Source: Berberis thunbergii
Lineage: Eukaryota > Streptophyta > Magnoliopsida > Ranunculales > Berberidaceae
Reading direction: 5' to 3'
Assembly: GCA_003290165.1 (NCBI GenBank)
Contig: QNQO01006258.1
Span: forward strand, 124,001 to 188,000
Length of the DNA stretch: 64,000 nt
The stretch's first letter is position 1; each line of letters begins with the position of its first letter. The notes beneath the pieces were generated by a model that saw nothing but the letters and a program-made list of their open reading frames with translations, was not told where the DNA came from and ran no database searches. The position numbers and the translations under genes were made by a program. Shown piece after piece: positions 32,628 to 44,635 of this stretch.

Positions 32628-33324
32628 GTCATGTTAAAAAATTCAACCTCACGAGAATAATCTAACCTTTCTAGTGAATTATAATGTCTTGAACTTCAAT
32701 GTTCCCTTTTAGAATTTGCCCAAATACTTGGCATCTATTATAGGAAAAAAAAAATAAAATTGCTAGCTTGTTTCTCATGCTTGGCTATGCCTTGCATGAC
32801 TAGTTTGGTGGCAATTTTCTCATGGTGAAGGTGGCCTTCCAAGCGCAGCCACTGGGTCATTTGTGCAATTATCTAAAGGGATAAGTCATAGGTCATTTGA
32901 CGCATCGAAATTCTAAAGAGGGTATTGTAATAATGGGAATTGAGAGTGTGTTAATTGATTTGAGTAATGTCCAATTGACGGTATCGGGAGACTATCTGAC
33001 TAGTGTATGCCAATGCCTAACTTGATTGGTTATCTCGTATTCTCATTGGTCGAGTGTGCCTAGTTGATTCTTGGAAAGATATGACCAAGTTACTTGAATC
33101 AATATCTCCTTCTCGAGTATCACAAGATTAGACTATAAGGCTTTGGAAAAGCTTTACTCTCATGATTCATTCGCGATCGTATGTTGGATTTCAAATCAAG
33201 TATGCATATTACTCTAGCTCTTAGGCTTGTGCTAATTTTGTTGCACGCTAGCACACCACACATACCCTTTCATTATGATAGATACTTGCACTGAATAATA
33301 GGTTTATTATAGCGTTTTACTATA
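32628..33324. other. Intergenic, no gene seen
   Basis: AT-rich sequence with stops in all frames. I looked here for continuation of the OSCA gene and for the missing CACTA right end and found neither. Confidence 0.5.
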
Positions 33325-33332
33325 CAATTGGT

Positions 33333-33852
33333 TAAGGGTGGGCACAGGACAAGACGGGACGGGATGGACCTCATTCCTAGCCCATCTCGTTCGTTTGAGA
33401 TCAGGACGGAATGAGATCAACAGAAAATAAAACATTTTGTTTATTTCACATTGATGTTATTTTTTGTTTTCAAATGAAATAATTGTATTAGCTTTAGTAG
33501 TGCTTATATGAAAGGGTAGATACATATGATTTTTGCTATGCATTTTTAGCATGTGAACTTTTATAAGAAAGATTTGGAAAATTGAGGATAAATTGACATT
33601 ATTTGGTACACAACTTGTGTTTTATCTAGAGTAGAATACATGTGTTATTATCTAGAATGAAATTCATGTATTATTATTTTCATGAATAATATTAAAATTA
33701 TTATAATAAATAATTAAATAATCAATTTAAGATGGGGACGGGATCGAAAATCTTATCCCAATCTCGTCCCACTCTAGATTGGGATGAAATTGATCAATAA
33801 AAAAAAAAAACCCAAAAATATTGATACGAAATGAATGTAATGCCCACCCCTA
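33333..33852. mobile_element. Non-autonomous hAT element, family A copy 4 (short)
   Basis: The ends TAAGGGTGGGCA (33333-33344) and TGCCCACCCCTA (to 33852) are flanked by CAATTGGT (33325-33332) and CAATCGGT (33853-33860), 7/8 identical. At 520 bp it is the shortest of four copies. Subterminal GACGGGATGG/CATCCC words are present, and there is no coding frame. Confidence 0.9.
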
Positions 33853-33860
33853 CAATCGGT

Positions 33861-34625
33861 GCTACATTGTAAACTCAAATAATTAAAAGGCGGATGCAGA
33901 TAGGAGGAGGCATTAGTTTTGAGCATTAAAGATAATCCACTTCGAGCGTTAAGCCCTAGCAGCCGAAGTCAAACTATGATTTGGATTTGATTTAGTGAAT
34001 CATGCTCCACTCAACTTCAAATTCCCATCAATGGTTTTGAGTTACGGAGCTGTAATATAAGATGCATTTATGATAGCATGGCATGTGGCCTCCTCCAGAA
34101 GCCACCGTGGTCCCCCTCCTCCACTAACTAGGCTCCGACTACGATGGCTCAGCTCAGCTCAGCATTTCCTAAATCGTCCTTCAAACGTAGCTGGCTTTCT
34201 ACGTAAACAAGGGCCGGCTTATCACTCCACTACCACATACACTCTTTATCATCCATCCACATAGCTCAGCCATAGACAAAACACCTCACGCGCATCTTAG
34301 CCTGCACTCTCCTCTCCTCAAAAACAGCTAAGCTTTTATTCCCCTCGAAAGTTTCATCTAAAGTAAGCCCCATGGTGCGCATCCCCACCCCCTACAATCA
34401 CACTACTTTTCTCTCTCACTCAGATTCCCCTCGGCGCTTTTTAGCCCTCCTTCCTCTTTAAGCATCTCCCTTTGTCAGCAACCACTTAGGGAACCGCATT
34501 TTAACTCGATTTTCTCAACCCAACCCAGCCCAACAAATTGAACTCCCACCCTTTTTTTCTTTTGTTTCACTATTGACTTCCACTTCACTTCACTGTCTCT
34601 CTCCTTCTCTCAAACCCTAAACATT
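33861..34625. other. Upstream region of the lectin-like gene
   Basis: From about 34240 the sequence becomes rich in CT (CTCTCCTCTCC, CTCTCTCACTCAG, CTCTCTCCTTCTCTC), typical of a plant promoter and 5' UTR, leading to CAAACCCTAAACATTGTG just before the coding region. No exact start site can be fixed. A short GCTCA repeat (CTCAGCTCAGCTCAG) lies near 34146. Confidence 0.5.
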
Positions 34626-35725
34626 GTGAAGAAGAATAGATCAAGCAGCGGAGTTAATTTGAGTGCAATTATGGTCATCTTTACTATCTCCAGGTACTGT
34701 TTAGTCTTTGTTTTCCTTCTTTTGCACTTGAAAGCCTTACCAGCAAAGCAAATCTCATCGTTTTCCATCAACAACTTAAATAAAGATCCCAACTTTGATC
34801 TTTTCGGGATGCCCAGATCGTCAGTGGAGGTGAATCAGTGAAACTCAACACCCCTTTCAATTTCAGTGCTGGGCGACTCATGTACAAGAATCCCATTAAG
34901 TTTGTAGACGGAAACCCTAGAAAACCCATGTCGTTTTCAACCTACTTTGCCTTCTCAATTTCTCCAGAAAATGGAGATGGAATAGCTTTTGTGTTTCTGC
35001 CCAGTGGGTTTCCTTTGGAATTGGTGGATGGGCGCTCGTTCGGGCTGTCGCCCGGGTTGAAGAACAGAGGAAACAGGGCTTTGATTGTGGAATTTGATAC
35101 TAAATTGGGATGCGGAGTTTGGAGATTTGGAATGGGAATCACGTGGGGATTGATGGTGGGTGGGGAGTCTGGTTTCGGTGAGAGTGGGTAATGTTTCGGA
35201 GATCAATTTGGTTTTGAACAATGGGGGGAAGTTGCAGGCTTGGATTAGTTATGATGCGAGTTCCAAGAGGTTGGAGGTTAGGTTGAGTGAATTGGGGAGG
35301 AAGAAGCCTCTGAGCCATTGGTTTCGTGCCCCGATTGATTTCGGAAATGTGGAAGGATGACCAAGTGTTTGTAGGGATTAGCTCGTCAAGTGGGAATTCA
35401 ACCCAATCTAGTAGTGTTTATTCGTGGAGCTTTTGGTTGAGACATGTTCCTACTTGGTTGCACTCTGAACCCAATGAATCCTAAGAGTATGTTGTCACAG
35501 AGCAAGGAGGGGGGGGAGAAGCCTCCTGTGGTGGTGGTGCCGCAGAGGAGGAATGTTTGTCTTTCGAGAATTGTGACTGCAATAATGTTTGGCACTGGAT
35601 GTGGTATATTGGCAGTGTTCATTCTGTTGTTCGTTAAGCCCATGTTTACCATTAGGGATACTGTGGTCGTGCCCGTGGAGTATCCGGTGAACCCCGAGGA
35701 GTTTGGGTATAAGAAGATCAAGTAG
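34626..35725 (+). pseudogene. Membrane-anchored L-type lectin-domain gene, frameshifted
   Basis: The product starts with a signal-peptide-like helix (FTISRYCLVFVFLLLHLKAL). A legume-lectin-type beta-sandwich domain follows (landmarks NLNKDPNFDLFG, GRLMYKNPIKFVDG, SFSTYFAFSISPENGDGIAF, NRALIVEFDTKLG, then SSSVYSWSFWLRHVPTW), and near 35570-35645 one transmembrane helix (IMFGTGCGILAVFILLFVKP). It has no kinase domain, as in Arabidopsis L-type lectin proteins of the At3g09190 type, and would sit at the plasma membrane with its sugar-binding domain outside. The frame changes at least four times (about 34810, 35100-35170, 35347 and 35460), yet the residues between the breaks are well kept. That pattern fits a very recent pseudogene or indel errors in the assembly. 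No transposon has broken it. Confidence 0.8.
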
Positions 35726-37150
35726 TAGTGAAGAAAGTGTCTGAAGATGGGAAATAATGGGAATGTCTAGTGTTGATGGCTACGAACTCTAAGTACATTA
35801 GGAGCTTTATCTGTTGTAAATTTGTGTTTCTGCTTTATTATTTTGTGTTTGTAATCTGACCAGCAATGTTATTTATCATCCATATTCTCTCAAATGGAGG
35901 AATTAACTATGGGGTTTTTCTTGTAGAAAGGAATTATATATGCATGTTTTACAATGTAATTCAGGGAACGCCAAACACTGTCGATACAGCAATGACTTGG
36001 ATGTATGCTATAACATGTAGTTCATATGCATCATCTTGCAAGTGTTTTTTTGTGAGGCCCAGTTCTGTGAGACTCTTACTATGTTACTATGTTTTTTGAT
36101 ACTTCAGTGCCATTTGTATCAAAAGCACGTAGTCTGTGTCCATTGATTAATCTAAAATCTACCGTGGGTTTTCTGTTTAATACGTGCAAAGCAAACATTT
36201 GCTTTGTACTAGAAGTAAAATGTTGCACAATGTTTGCTCGCCTGAAGTAACTTTCGAGCTTAGATTGATGCATGACAGAAGTTGTAAGCTTAGTAATATT
36301 TGACTTAGTTCTGCAGCATAATAATTACTTCACACTCTCTGTTTTATTCGATTGCTGTGACCTCTAGTTCATAATTTTTTGCCAATTATTTTCTGTTCAA
36401 ATGTTATACAATTGTTTTGATTGGTAGAAAGTAATTTTCAGATCGCATAACAGATTGGAAACTCGGCTTATTCTGATGCATTTTTTGCTCTATTTTGATG
36501 CAAGCAGTAAGTAGTATTAGCAATATTATGAGTTAGTTTAACAAATATTAAAAATAATTGGGTCTATATAGTAAGAGTCCAAAATAATAGTTAGGACATT
36601 ATTAGCCTGTTAGGGTTAAGTTTGCTAGCAGGAGAAGCTAGAATTATTATAAATAAGCAAGGTTGTTCATTTTATTAGGTTGATTGATGAAAGAACATTT
36701 GATTTTTTAGTTATATTCCTTTGGTCTTTATTATTATTATTTTGATTACTATTCCTTCTTTTTTTTTTTATTCCTTTGGTTATGTGAAAGTGAGAACATC
36801 AGCTTTACCCGTTTTTGTTTATTTTCGCTTGTTCGAATATTTGTTAAGTTTCAGTTGAATTTCTTTGTTGTTTTGGAGATTCTAAAATATTCTCAAGCGA
36901 CACCAGAATTTCAGGTTGATAATACAACTTACAAAATTTTGATTGCCATCCTTAAGCTGTGATTGGCCCAACTTGTTTCTCCAAAAAAGTTCTTCCCTAA
37001 TAAGAAGTTGTCATTCTATCCTCCAAAATAGTGATGGTCGTGGCATTATCACTAGAGGGGTGAGCATTTTGAAGGTTGCCAAGCTCCAATTGGGTATCCT
37101 TAATATTCTGAGTGATGTTTCAAAAAACCTCTTTATTTTACTAGGAAAAT
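35726..37150. other. Downstream region, possible solo LTR
   Basis: The lectin 3' UTR probably lies within the first 200 bp. At 36540-36900 a stretch with TGTTAGGGTTAAG, TTATAAATAAGCAAGG (TATA-like) and T-rich runs looks like part of an LTR, but ends and duplication are not found. No coding region is recognised. Confidence 0.35.
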
Positions 37151-37159
37151 TTGTAGCTT

Positions 37160-38300
37160 AATCTCCTGGTTTTCAGAGTGAATTTAAGCGCTGGGTCCGG
37201 CGAGGTAGAAGAATTCCAAGAGGATTGAACAAGTTGTCGACTCCGAGGATCACGAGTCCACATGTGGAAGAACCAGAAAGGTTTTGGACCCGAATGAGGA
37301 TTCAAAGCGATTTGTATCGAAATGGCCCTATGATGCAAGGTGGAGGTATGAGTGGATTTAGCAAGGGCAGACAGGAATTGTTCAAGCCAATCTGTGGATA
37401 CTAGAATCCTATCGAATTTAGATTTGATACATGGGAATCTTTTCTCCTATTGTTCCAAGTGAATTTGGAACCATTAAGAGGCATATCAATCAAATTATAG
37501 CAGTTTATGAAACTTTTAAGGTGCTTAACATTTGATGCAAATACTTTTAGTACTATCCCAAAAAAAATGCTCGCATTGAGGGGTCAGGCTCTCCATAAAA
37601 AAAAATAATAGACCAAGAAAACTGAGAATAATAGTTATCGACAGTATAGTAGAAAAAAATATTTACATGAAGAAATAATATTTAAATGCGTACCTTCCCT
37701 CCAATACAAAGCAAGGCCCCCTGACAGACCACAAGCCGGTACTGAAGCTCCATGTCTGTAGCCCAGTCTCCTGCATATACGATCTACTTTAGAAGATGAT
37801 CCTTTTGTCTCAGAGAGGAAGATGATGTCGGGATTGGACTGCTGGGAGAGGGCCCACAAGGTTCTGAATGCGCAGGGCAACCCGATGAGCCTTGCATTCC
37901 AACTGAGAATTGTGGAGCCTTGGGCGACCCTTTAGAGGCGGTCGCCTCTTCCTCAAGAGTGTTATCCAAATTGATTGAAGAGTGTTCTAAACAAATTGAC
38001 TGGCTAGAAAGTGAGATGTCCGCAGTGGTTCGAAGCATAATATCTGTCCCAATAAGCATTGGTGGATCCCGTGGAGCTTGGTGGAACAGTTCCTCAATGG
38101 GTTCCGAAAGCTGAATTTCAAAACCAATCATATCCATATCGCCTAACCCATGTGAGAATTGTGTATCTGTTATGTTTCTATTCTTTTGCACTGCATCAGT
38201 ATCTCTAAAAGAGATACCCAAGGACTGTCTCTTGCTTGAAAATAGGAATCCACCTTCCTGGATTGGGTTTAGCACAACGTCGATTTTCCTTTTCCCTTTC
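37160..38300 (-). pseudogene. L1-type LINE: ORF1 end and endonuclease, broken
   Basis: On the minus strand a frame from 38275 to 37784 is Ser/Pro-rich, as in the tail of a plant LINE ORF1. It is overlapped by a frame (37880-37635) with PCAFRTLWALSQQSNPDIIF, then LSETKGSSSKVDRICRRLGY and GGLALYW, the apurinic-type endonuclease start. Further left (37540-37300) LIDMPLNGSKFTWNNRRKDS matches the endonuclease end. The domain nicks target DNA during LINE insertion. Stops and frame changes abound. The RT that should follow to the left is absent; instead a LINE RT in the opposite orientation starts at 39512. Confidence 0.75.
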
Positions 38301-38489
38301 CCTTTGGTTTTTTCTTTGTCGGAGTAGCGTGGTGACAGGAGGAGGTATGCAACAAGGGTGTCCCTATATCAGCCTCAAGATTCGAGACACTTGCAGACTG
38401 TATATCAGCCGATCATGTCATCGCCCTCCGAAGACATCGTGCTCTCATTTGTAGAATTGTTCGACATCCGTTCGCTTTGACTTGGTCGG

Positions 38490-38830
38490 CAACTGCAATG
38501 ATGGGCGATGACTGAGTATTCCAATCGCTAATAAAGGGAGAGGGAAAGTGAACTCCTATGTTTGTATCAAAACCAGAATATTATTTTAATCATGGGCGAT
38601 GACTGAGTATTCCGATCGCTAAACCAGAATACTATTTGTATCAAAACCTTCTATGGGAGAGTGAACTCCTTTTGTGTTTGTATCAAAACCAAAATACTAT
38701 TTGTATCAAAACCAGAATACTATTTTAATCTGTGTTTGTATAATCATGGGCGATGATTGAGTATTTCGGTCGCTAATAAAGGGAGAAGGAAAGTGAACTC
38801 CTTCTGTGTTTGTATCATCCTTATTCCGCC
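38490..38830. repeat. Complex short direct repeats
   Basis: The phrase ATGGGCGATGACTGAGTATT (or a close variant) occurs near 38500, 38593 and 38747. Between the copies are repeated blocks of TTTGTATCAAAACCAGAATA and GGAAAGTGAACTCC. It looks like irregular tandem duplication at the junction between the inverted LINE part and the TRIM. Confidence 0.75.
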
Positions 38831-38895
38831 GAAAACGTAATACTATTTTACGACTTCAAGATGCGGATAATAATTGGCACTCCACTCATAGCTCG

Positions 38896-39159
38896 TGTAA
38901 CGACCCGGTCCACATGACACAATATTGTCCGCTCCAGGCTCAAACCGGCCCGCACAGCTTTAAAATGCGTTGTATCATGTAGAGTCAAGCTTGTACATAT
39001 AAAGCACATCACCCTCCCGCACCCAGGCGATGTGGGATTATGATCCCCCTTGAGTAGCTCGTCCAACCCCTCTTGGGATCCACAGGCCTGTTGGGCCTAT
39101 TGGACTCCAACCCTCACCCTCACCCTCCCCCTTAGATCCGCCCACACAAGGGTATCACA
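38896..39159 (-). repeat. Left (3') LTR of the TRIM
   Basis: This 264-bp LTR contains CACATGACACAATATTGTC and ACATATAAAGCACATCACCC, the latter with a TATA-like TATAAAG. A CAACCCTCACCCTCACCCTC stretch explains most of the length difference from the other LTR. Confidence 0.92.
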
Positions 39160-39253
39160 GTCCACCCCCTAGGGAGCCCAACGTCCCGTTGGCCACACAG
39201 GCCCAACGTCCACATCGGCACGCTTCCGGCTGGGTCAGGTTCTGATACCATTC

Positions 39254-39511
39254 TGTAACGACCCGGTCCACATGACACAATATTGTCTGCTCTAGGCCCA
39301 AACCAGCCCACACGACTTTAAAATGCGTTGCATCATGTAGAGCCAAGCTCGTACATATAAAGCACATCACCCTCTCGCACCCAGGTGATGTGGGACTATG
39401 ATCCCCCTTGAGTAGCTCGTCCAACCCCTCTTGGGATCCACAGGCTTGTTGGACCTATTAGGCTCCAACCCTCACCCTCCCCCTCAGGTCCGCCCACACA
39501 AGGGTATCACA
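39254..39511 (-). repeat. Right (5') LTR of the TRIM
   Basis: This 258-bp LTR is similar to the left one throughout with scattered C/T and A/G differences. The primer-binding site lies directly inside it on the minus strand. Confidence 0.92.
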
Positions 39512-41083
39512 ACTCGATGGGACAACTTCTTAATGAATATTTTGCCAATATCTTTCAGTCCTCTCATCCGCTCCCAAATCCAGAAATCTTGTCTATCTTC
39601 GCCCCTATCGTATCCAACTCTAAAAATGAGGATCTTTGAAAATCCCCGATGCATAAGAAATATGTCACACTATTTTTGGTTTTGGGAGTCACAAAGCTCC
39701 AGCCTCAGAAAGTTACCATGTTTTCTTCTTTACCACCAAAACCTTAAATCCTAAGCTTAATGAGACATTCCTAGCCTTGATCCCGAAGATCTCAAATCCC
39801 CCCACTCCTGACAAATTTTGTCTTATAGAACTTTGTCATGTCATCTACAAGTCCATTTCCAAAATTTTGGCTAATCGCATGAAACCTTTGCTAGAGCATA
39901 TCATCTCTCCCAACTAGGGTGCTTTCCTCAAAGGCATGTCTATCTCGGACAATGTCAACCTTGCCCATGAGGCTTTTTTCAAATGAAGCACTCTCGTAGG
40001 AAGACAGGGTTGGATGGCTATCAAGATAGATATGGCCAAAGCTTATGATTGGGTTGAGTGGAGCTTCTTACTTCAAGTACTTCAACGATTGGGTTTCTCC
40101 CGAGAATGGATACTCTAATCGACCAATGCATCTCGAGTCCTCGACTACATCTCTTCAATTCCTGCTCAATGGCGTTCCCCAACCCTCGGTACAACCTTCA
40201 TGGGGGCTCTGACAGGGAGATCCGTTCTTGCCTTACCTTTTCATCTTAGTTGCCAAGTCTCTCCCGAATGATAGCCCCGACCGAATCTTAGAACAACATT
40301 AAAGGTCTGATCATCCGCCGACACACACCCTTCATCAGTCACCTCTTTTATGCGGATGATCTTATGATCTTCTACAGAGCCTCCCTCACAAAAGCTCATG
40401 CCATCAAAGATATCTTAGTAAAGTATTGTACAACATCTGGTCAAGCAGTTAATTATGATAAGTGCTCAGTCTATTACAGCTCAAATGTCCACCCTCGACA
40501 TACGAAGATGATTAATAGAAATTTGGGGTCTAGATTAAATATTCTTAAAGCTAGGAATAGGAATTTTGCGCTGAAAGCTAAATGTGTCTGAAACCTGATC
40601 GACAAACCCAATACTTCGGGTAATGAGCAACATAAAGCTATATACTTTCATCATAAGAGCATCTTTCTTCTCACTAAGACACTCGCTGTATCCTCCTTTG
40701 CTTGCAGATGCAACCTCGCAACTCTTGATAGGATGCGTGAGTATTTGGTTTGGAAATCCATTCAGGGAGATAGATCCCCCTTTGGAATGAGTGCTAGATG
40801 AAACCAGACCTATTATTGTCGATTGCTACCTTCCGCGGGCTGATAGTGCCTCCCTACATTTAGTACGAGATATTTGGCATGACCACAATGTCACAAACAC
40901 AGGCATTTCTTGGAATATAAACCTTCTCAACGCTCTTTTTTCTTCACTGGTTGTCAAATAGATCCTAGACATTACAATAAGACCTTCAAAGGCACCTGAC
41001 AAGCTCATCTAGACTTCTGACAAAAGTGGATTTTTCTCGGTCAAGAGTGCGACTAAAGCCTTCCTATCTAAAGAGTTTGACTC
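39512..41083 (+). pseudogene. L1-type LINE reverse transcriptase, broken
   Basis: Plus-strand fragments in several frames match a plant LINE RT in order: NETFLALIPKISNPPTPDKF, CHVIYKSISKILANRMKPLL, GAFLKGMSISDNVNLAHEAF, KIDMAKAYDWVEW, and the catalytic SHLFYADDLMIFYRASLTKA at about 40330-40400. Downstream, near 40980-41080, SKAPDKLIWTSDKSGFFSVK matches the region before the C-terminal zinc-finger part. Many stops show it is dead. The endonuclease half lies at 37160-38300 on the opposite strand. The 3' end is cut off at 41083 by the LTR element that starts there. Confidence 0.85.
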
Positions 41084-42937
41084 TGATGAAGTTTTTATTA
41101 ACCTAAATTATTAAGTTAATAAACCCTATTTGTAATATCGCAAGTGCACGGCTATCTAACTGGTAGATAGTAGCAAATACAGGTCGATCCCACGAGGATT
41201 GACGAGACAGTCGAATTCTAAAACTTATTTGAACTAATTTAGAATTGGGGTTTACAGCAGATGTAAATAACTAAATTAAGAAAATGAAATTGACAACTAA
41301 AATTAAATTGATAAGATGATAGAGAGTAGACCAAGACATCGAATCCACCACATGTTCTTCGAGATTCATGTACTCTAAATTATAGTTTTCAAGAATCAAC
41401 ATGGCTAATCTAAAAATTAATCTACAATTGCAATTGATTTCAGCAAAATCATAAACCCCTAGCATTGCATGTCTTCTTACGACACATACAATCACAGGTT
41501 TATTTTAACTAATTCTAAATCCCTAGCATTGCATGTCTTCTTACGGCACACACAATCACATATTTAGATTAATTGATTAAAGCAGACTTTGAATATCAAT
41601 AAAGGGTATTTCTAACTACCGATTAGTCTAGATAAATATTCCGAATATAATCGGTGAAAGAAAATTATTGAAATTCATAAATCAACTGTATTTAACATTC
41701 AAGCATATGGAAAACAATACTTTAGATACGACAAACTCTAGGAAACCCTGTGGTTTCATCTTCGCCTTGGCGTTGGGTCTAAAAGATCATGGTGGATGAT
41801 GTCACAGCACTGGTGTAGGTGGAATCCATCAATTCCTGCACGAACACGCAACACGAAGGGCTACAAGCGTACTGTGGTAGTACAAAGAGCAAGTATTCGG
41901 GTGCAAATAGTGAAACTATTTTTCAAAACATTTTTCTCCAGCCAGAAAAGTCGTGTTCTTCGTCTCCAGCGAGCTCTGCTCTGCGCCACCGCTGCTGCTT
42001 TGATTCGGTTCACCTGCGAGAGAGAGAAAATAGAAAGAGATGGAAGAACAGAAAGTGACGGAGTGACGCAAAGGACAAAAGAAGACAGATAGGCGCTCCC
42101 TGTATGTGCGTTCTCTGTTCTGTAGCGAGGTGGTGTGCAATGGTGGTGGAGAGAGAGTGAAGCATGAAGGAAGAGAGAGATGGGTGAAGGAGGTAGGCGA
42201 GGTGGCGGCTAATGGTGGTGCTCAGCGGTGTGGATGCTGGACAGTGGCGTGGAAGGGGAGAGGAGCTGGGGCTGCTCTGTTTCGTGGTTGTGCGTGGGTT
42301 GTCTGTTGGTTCGTTGTGAATGCGGGCTGTGGTTGTGCGAAATAGTAAGATGGCGGTTGTTTGGTGTGGTGAGAACAGGGGATGAAGAAAGGAACAGGAA
42401 GATGGTGGCGGCTATTGTTGGGCGTGCAAAACAGGGTGTGGATGCGTTGGACGGTGGTCGGCGTTGTTATGGTGGCTGGTTAGTGGTGAGAGATGAAGGT
42501 ATCTATGTTTCTTCCCAGGAGGAGAGGAACGACGTGGAGAGGAGCGGTGTGTTGGCTGGAAAAAGAGAGAATGGCTTCCTCCAAAAGGGGGAGAGGATCG
42601 GGAAAAGAGGAGAGAGGAAACCTAAATAGGGTTTTCCCCTTTTCCTGTTAGGTTGGGCTTGGGTTTCTAGGTTAGATTTTTTGGCTTGGTCTTAGGTTAA
42701 AATAGGTGGACCTAGGTTTGTTTGGATTAGGTTTAGACATGTGGCCCCCTACTTTGTACCATCGTTAGAATCAACCAATTAATCATTCCTCAAATTGTGG
42801 CCTTAATGCGATTTCATCGTTCACGCTCAAATTCCTACAAAGACATGAAAATGAAATAATTAAAATAAAATATAATAATTGAAACACTAACATACATAAA
42901 TTAAGGGCTATATTATGTAATAATTACGTGAATATCA
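41084..42937 (-). repeat. Left (3') LTR of the LARD-like element
   Basis: It contains AACCTAAATTATTAAGTTAA and TCGATCCCACGAGGATTGAC near its plus-strand start and a GA-rich GTGGTGG-containing block at 42000-42620. Small frames in that block are not genes. Short duplicated CCTAGCATTGCATGTCTTCT words lie near 41457 and 41521. Confidence 0.92.
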
Positions 42938-44635
42938 AATACCCCCACACCTATATTTTGCTAATCCATTGAGCAAAACAATAAAAATAAATTTCTAACT
43001 CACTTTCGCAGGAATCATCGGTTGCACTTACCTTAAACGTGCAATAAGGCATTAAACCCCTAGATTACCTCTAGTTGACGAGTTATAGTCTCGTGAGGGT
43101 TTCCAGAAATGTTACCCACAAACATTATGACTCAATAAATTTCCAAAACGTGGTAACTTGATTACTCTATCTATTATCCTCAGAGTAATAATCTAATTGC
43201 CAAAAAATTCAGAAAACAACTAACAGTGTCACAATAATATATCAAAAAGTCTAACAACAATTTAATAATACGCAAAGGTTAAATAAATTTCATCAATTAT
43301 TTTCAACTCGAAGTGTGTGTGTGTGTGAATGGCCTTATCAACATAACTTTGTTTTTCTCAGTAAAGATACGACTAGATAACCTTTTAATAGTACGCTTCG
43401 ACTACAAATCTCTCTTGTCACTAAGAAATAAATCACTCAGAGTTTGGTTAATTATCACTCGGTTTATATATGAGAAAGAGAATAAATTATGGAAACACAA
43501 ACATCTCACATATAATAATCATGAAAAACGAACTTTTCAAATAATGAAATGAATATGATCTCATGGACAGGAATATCAATTACTTTGAGAATGTTGAATC
43601 ACACACCATGGTTCTTGTCTATTTAATCTCTACGTCTATGAACCAGACATTTACTTAAGATCAATTATGTCTTTATTAGGTTGTAATGAGGCTAAGATTT
43701 TGGCTAACAAGAATGGAAAATGATACGAGAAAATTATCTGAGAATGGATACACCCTTTAATAAACACGTGGGGCTCTGAAGAATAAACCAATGTTGTACA
43801 CCATTAATTTTTCTTCCTTCGAAATTCTTATTCATATTTTTTTTCTTTTTTTTTTTCTTCGAAGCATCAATCTTTTTTTTTTCTTTTATAAAATCAATGA
43901 CAAGCTCTCCCCTTCTGCACAATAAAACATTTAAGTCCCGAGAATTCCTGGAATATCTAGTTTCAATTCTTTTTATTTGCCCATTCCAAAAATATATCAA
44001 CCATACGCATTCTCAGAGACATTGGGTAAGGATAAAAATAATATGGGATATTACTCCATAACTGGAATAGGTAATGGAGGTTAGCAAAGAAAAAGTTTAT
44101 TTAAAGGTTCAAAAGTCTACAAACGGATATTTATTATTAGGTAGGCTAAAATGCTAAAAAACGATTCAAAGAAAAAAATTTGCCTATATCACTTCTTAAG
44201 CTCTAGTCGGTATTATGACATCTCAACTAAATAAATCAAGAAGTTCTAGTGTAATAATTCAATTTTAACGACATTCTCAAAGCAATCAATAAAAGAAACA
44301 AGAACAATGAGATCATCAATGAGATAATGCATATTCAAGAAAATTCAGAGTTAATTTAATAACCCTCAAGAAAAATAGAATCCCTTGAAACTCGCAAGGG
44401 TTAAGTCTCCACTATTATTCTAAGATTTTCTAATTAATATCTTACTGATTAACTTCAAATTATGCTAACTCGGCTTATAGTGCAAAAGTGGTGGAGTCGA
44501 AAAATATCATGAAATATATTTAACTTAAAGAATATATCAAACCATATATTTTCCTATTGATATATAAAAGTGACAAGGAAAAGCATGCATTTCTCGAATT
44601 TAAAGGCATACTTGAAAGCATATTCTCTTCATTGG

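Larger units (their letters stand above)
38896..39511 (-). mobile_element. Complete TRIM (miniature LTR element)
   Basis: Two LTRs of 264 and 258 bp (38896-39159 and 39254-39511), TGTAACGACCC to GGTATCACA on the plus strand, enclose only 94 bp. On the minus strand TGGTATCAGAACC (39238-39250) lies three bases inside the right LTR as a tRNA-Met-type primer site. CTAGGGGGTGGAC lies before the left LTR as polypurine tract. The flanks GCTCG and ACTCG agree at four of five bases. It encodes nothing and depends on other elements for all proteins. TGTAACGACCC-type TRIMs are common in eudicots. Confidence 0.92.

Noticed and set aside
24878..32632. Target-site duplication for the Tat-like element
   Set aside because: AGTTT and GTCAT do not match, and the outer part of the left LTR is missing, so no duplication is claimed.
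42106..42629. Gly/Arg/Trp-rich frames in the left LTR, with a parallel at 49507-50010
   Set aside because: They lie in GA/GTGG-rich LTR sequence and occur in both LTRs with different breaks. There is no domain, and they are artefacts of composition.
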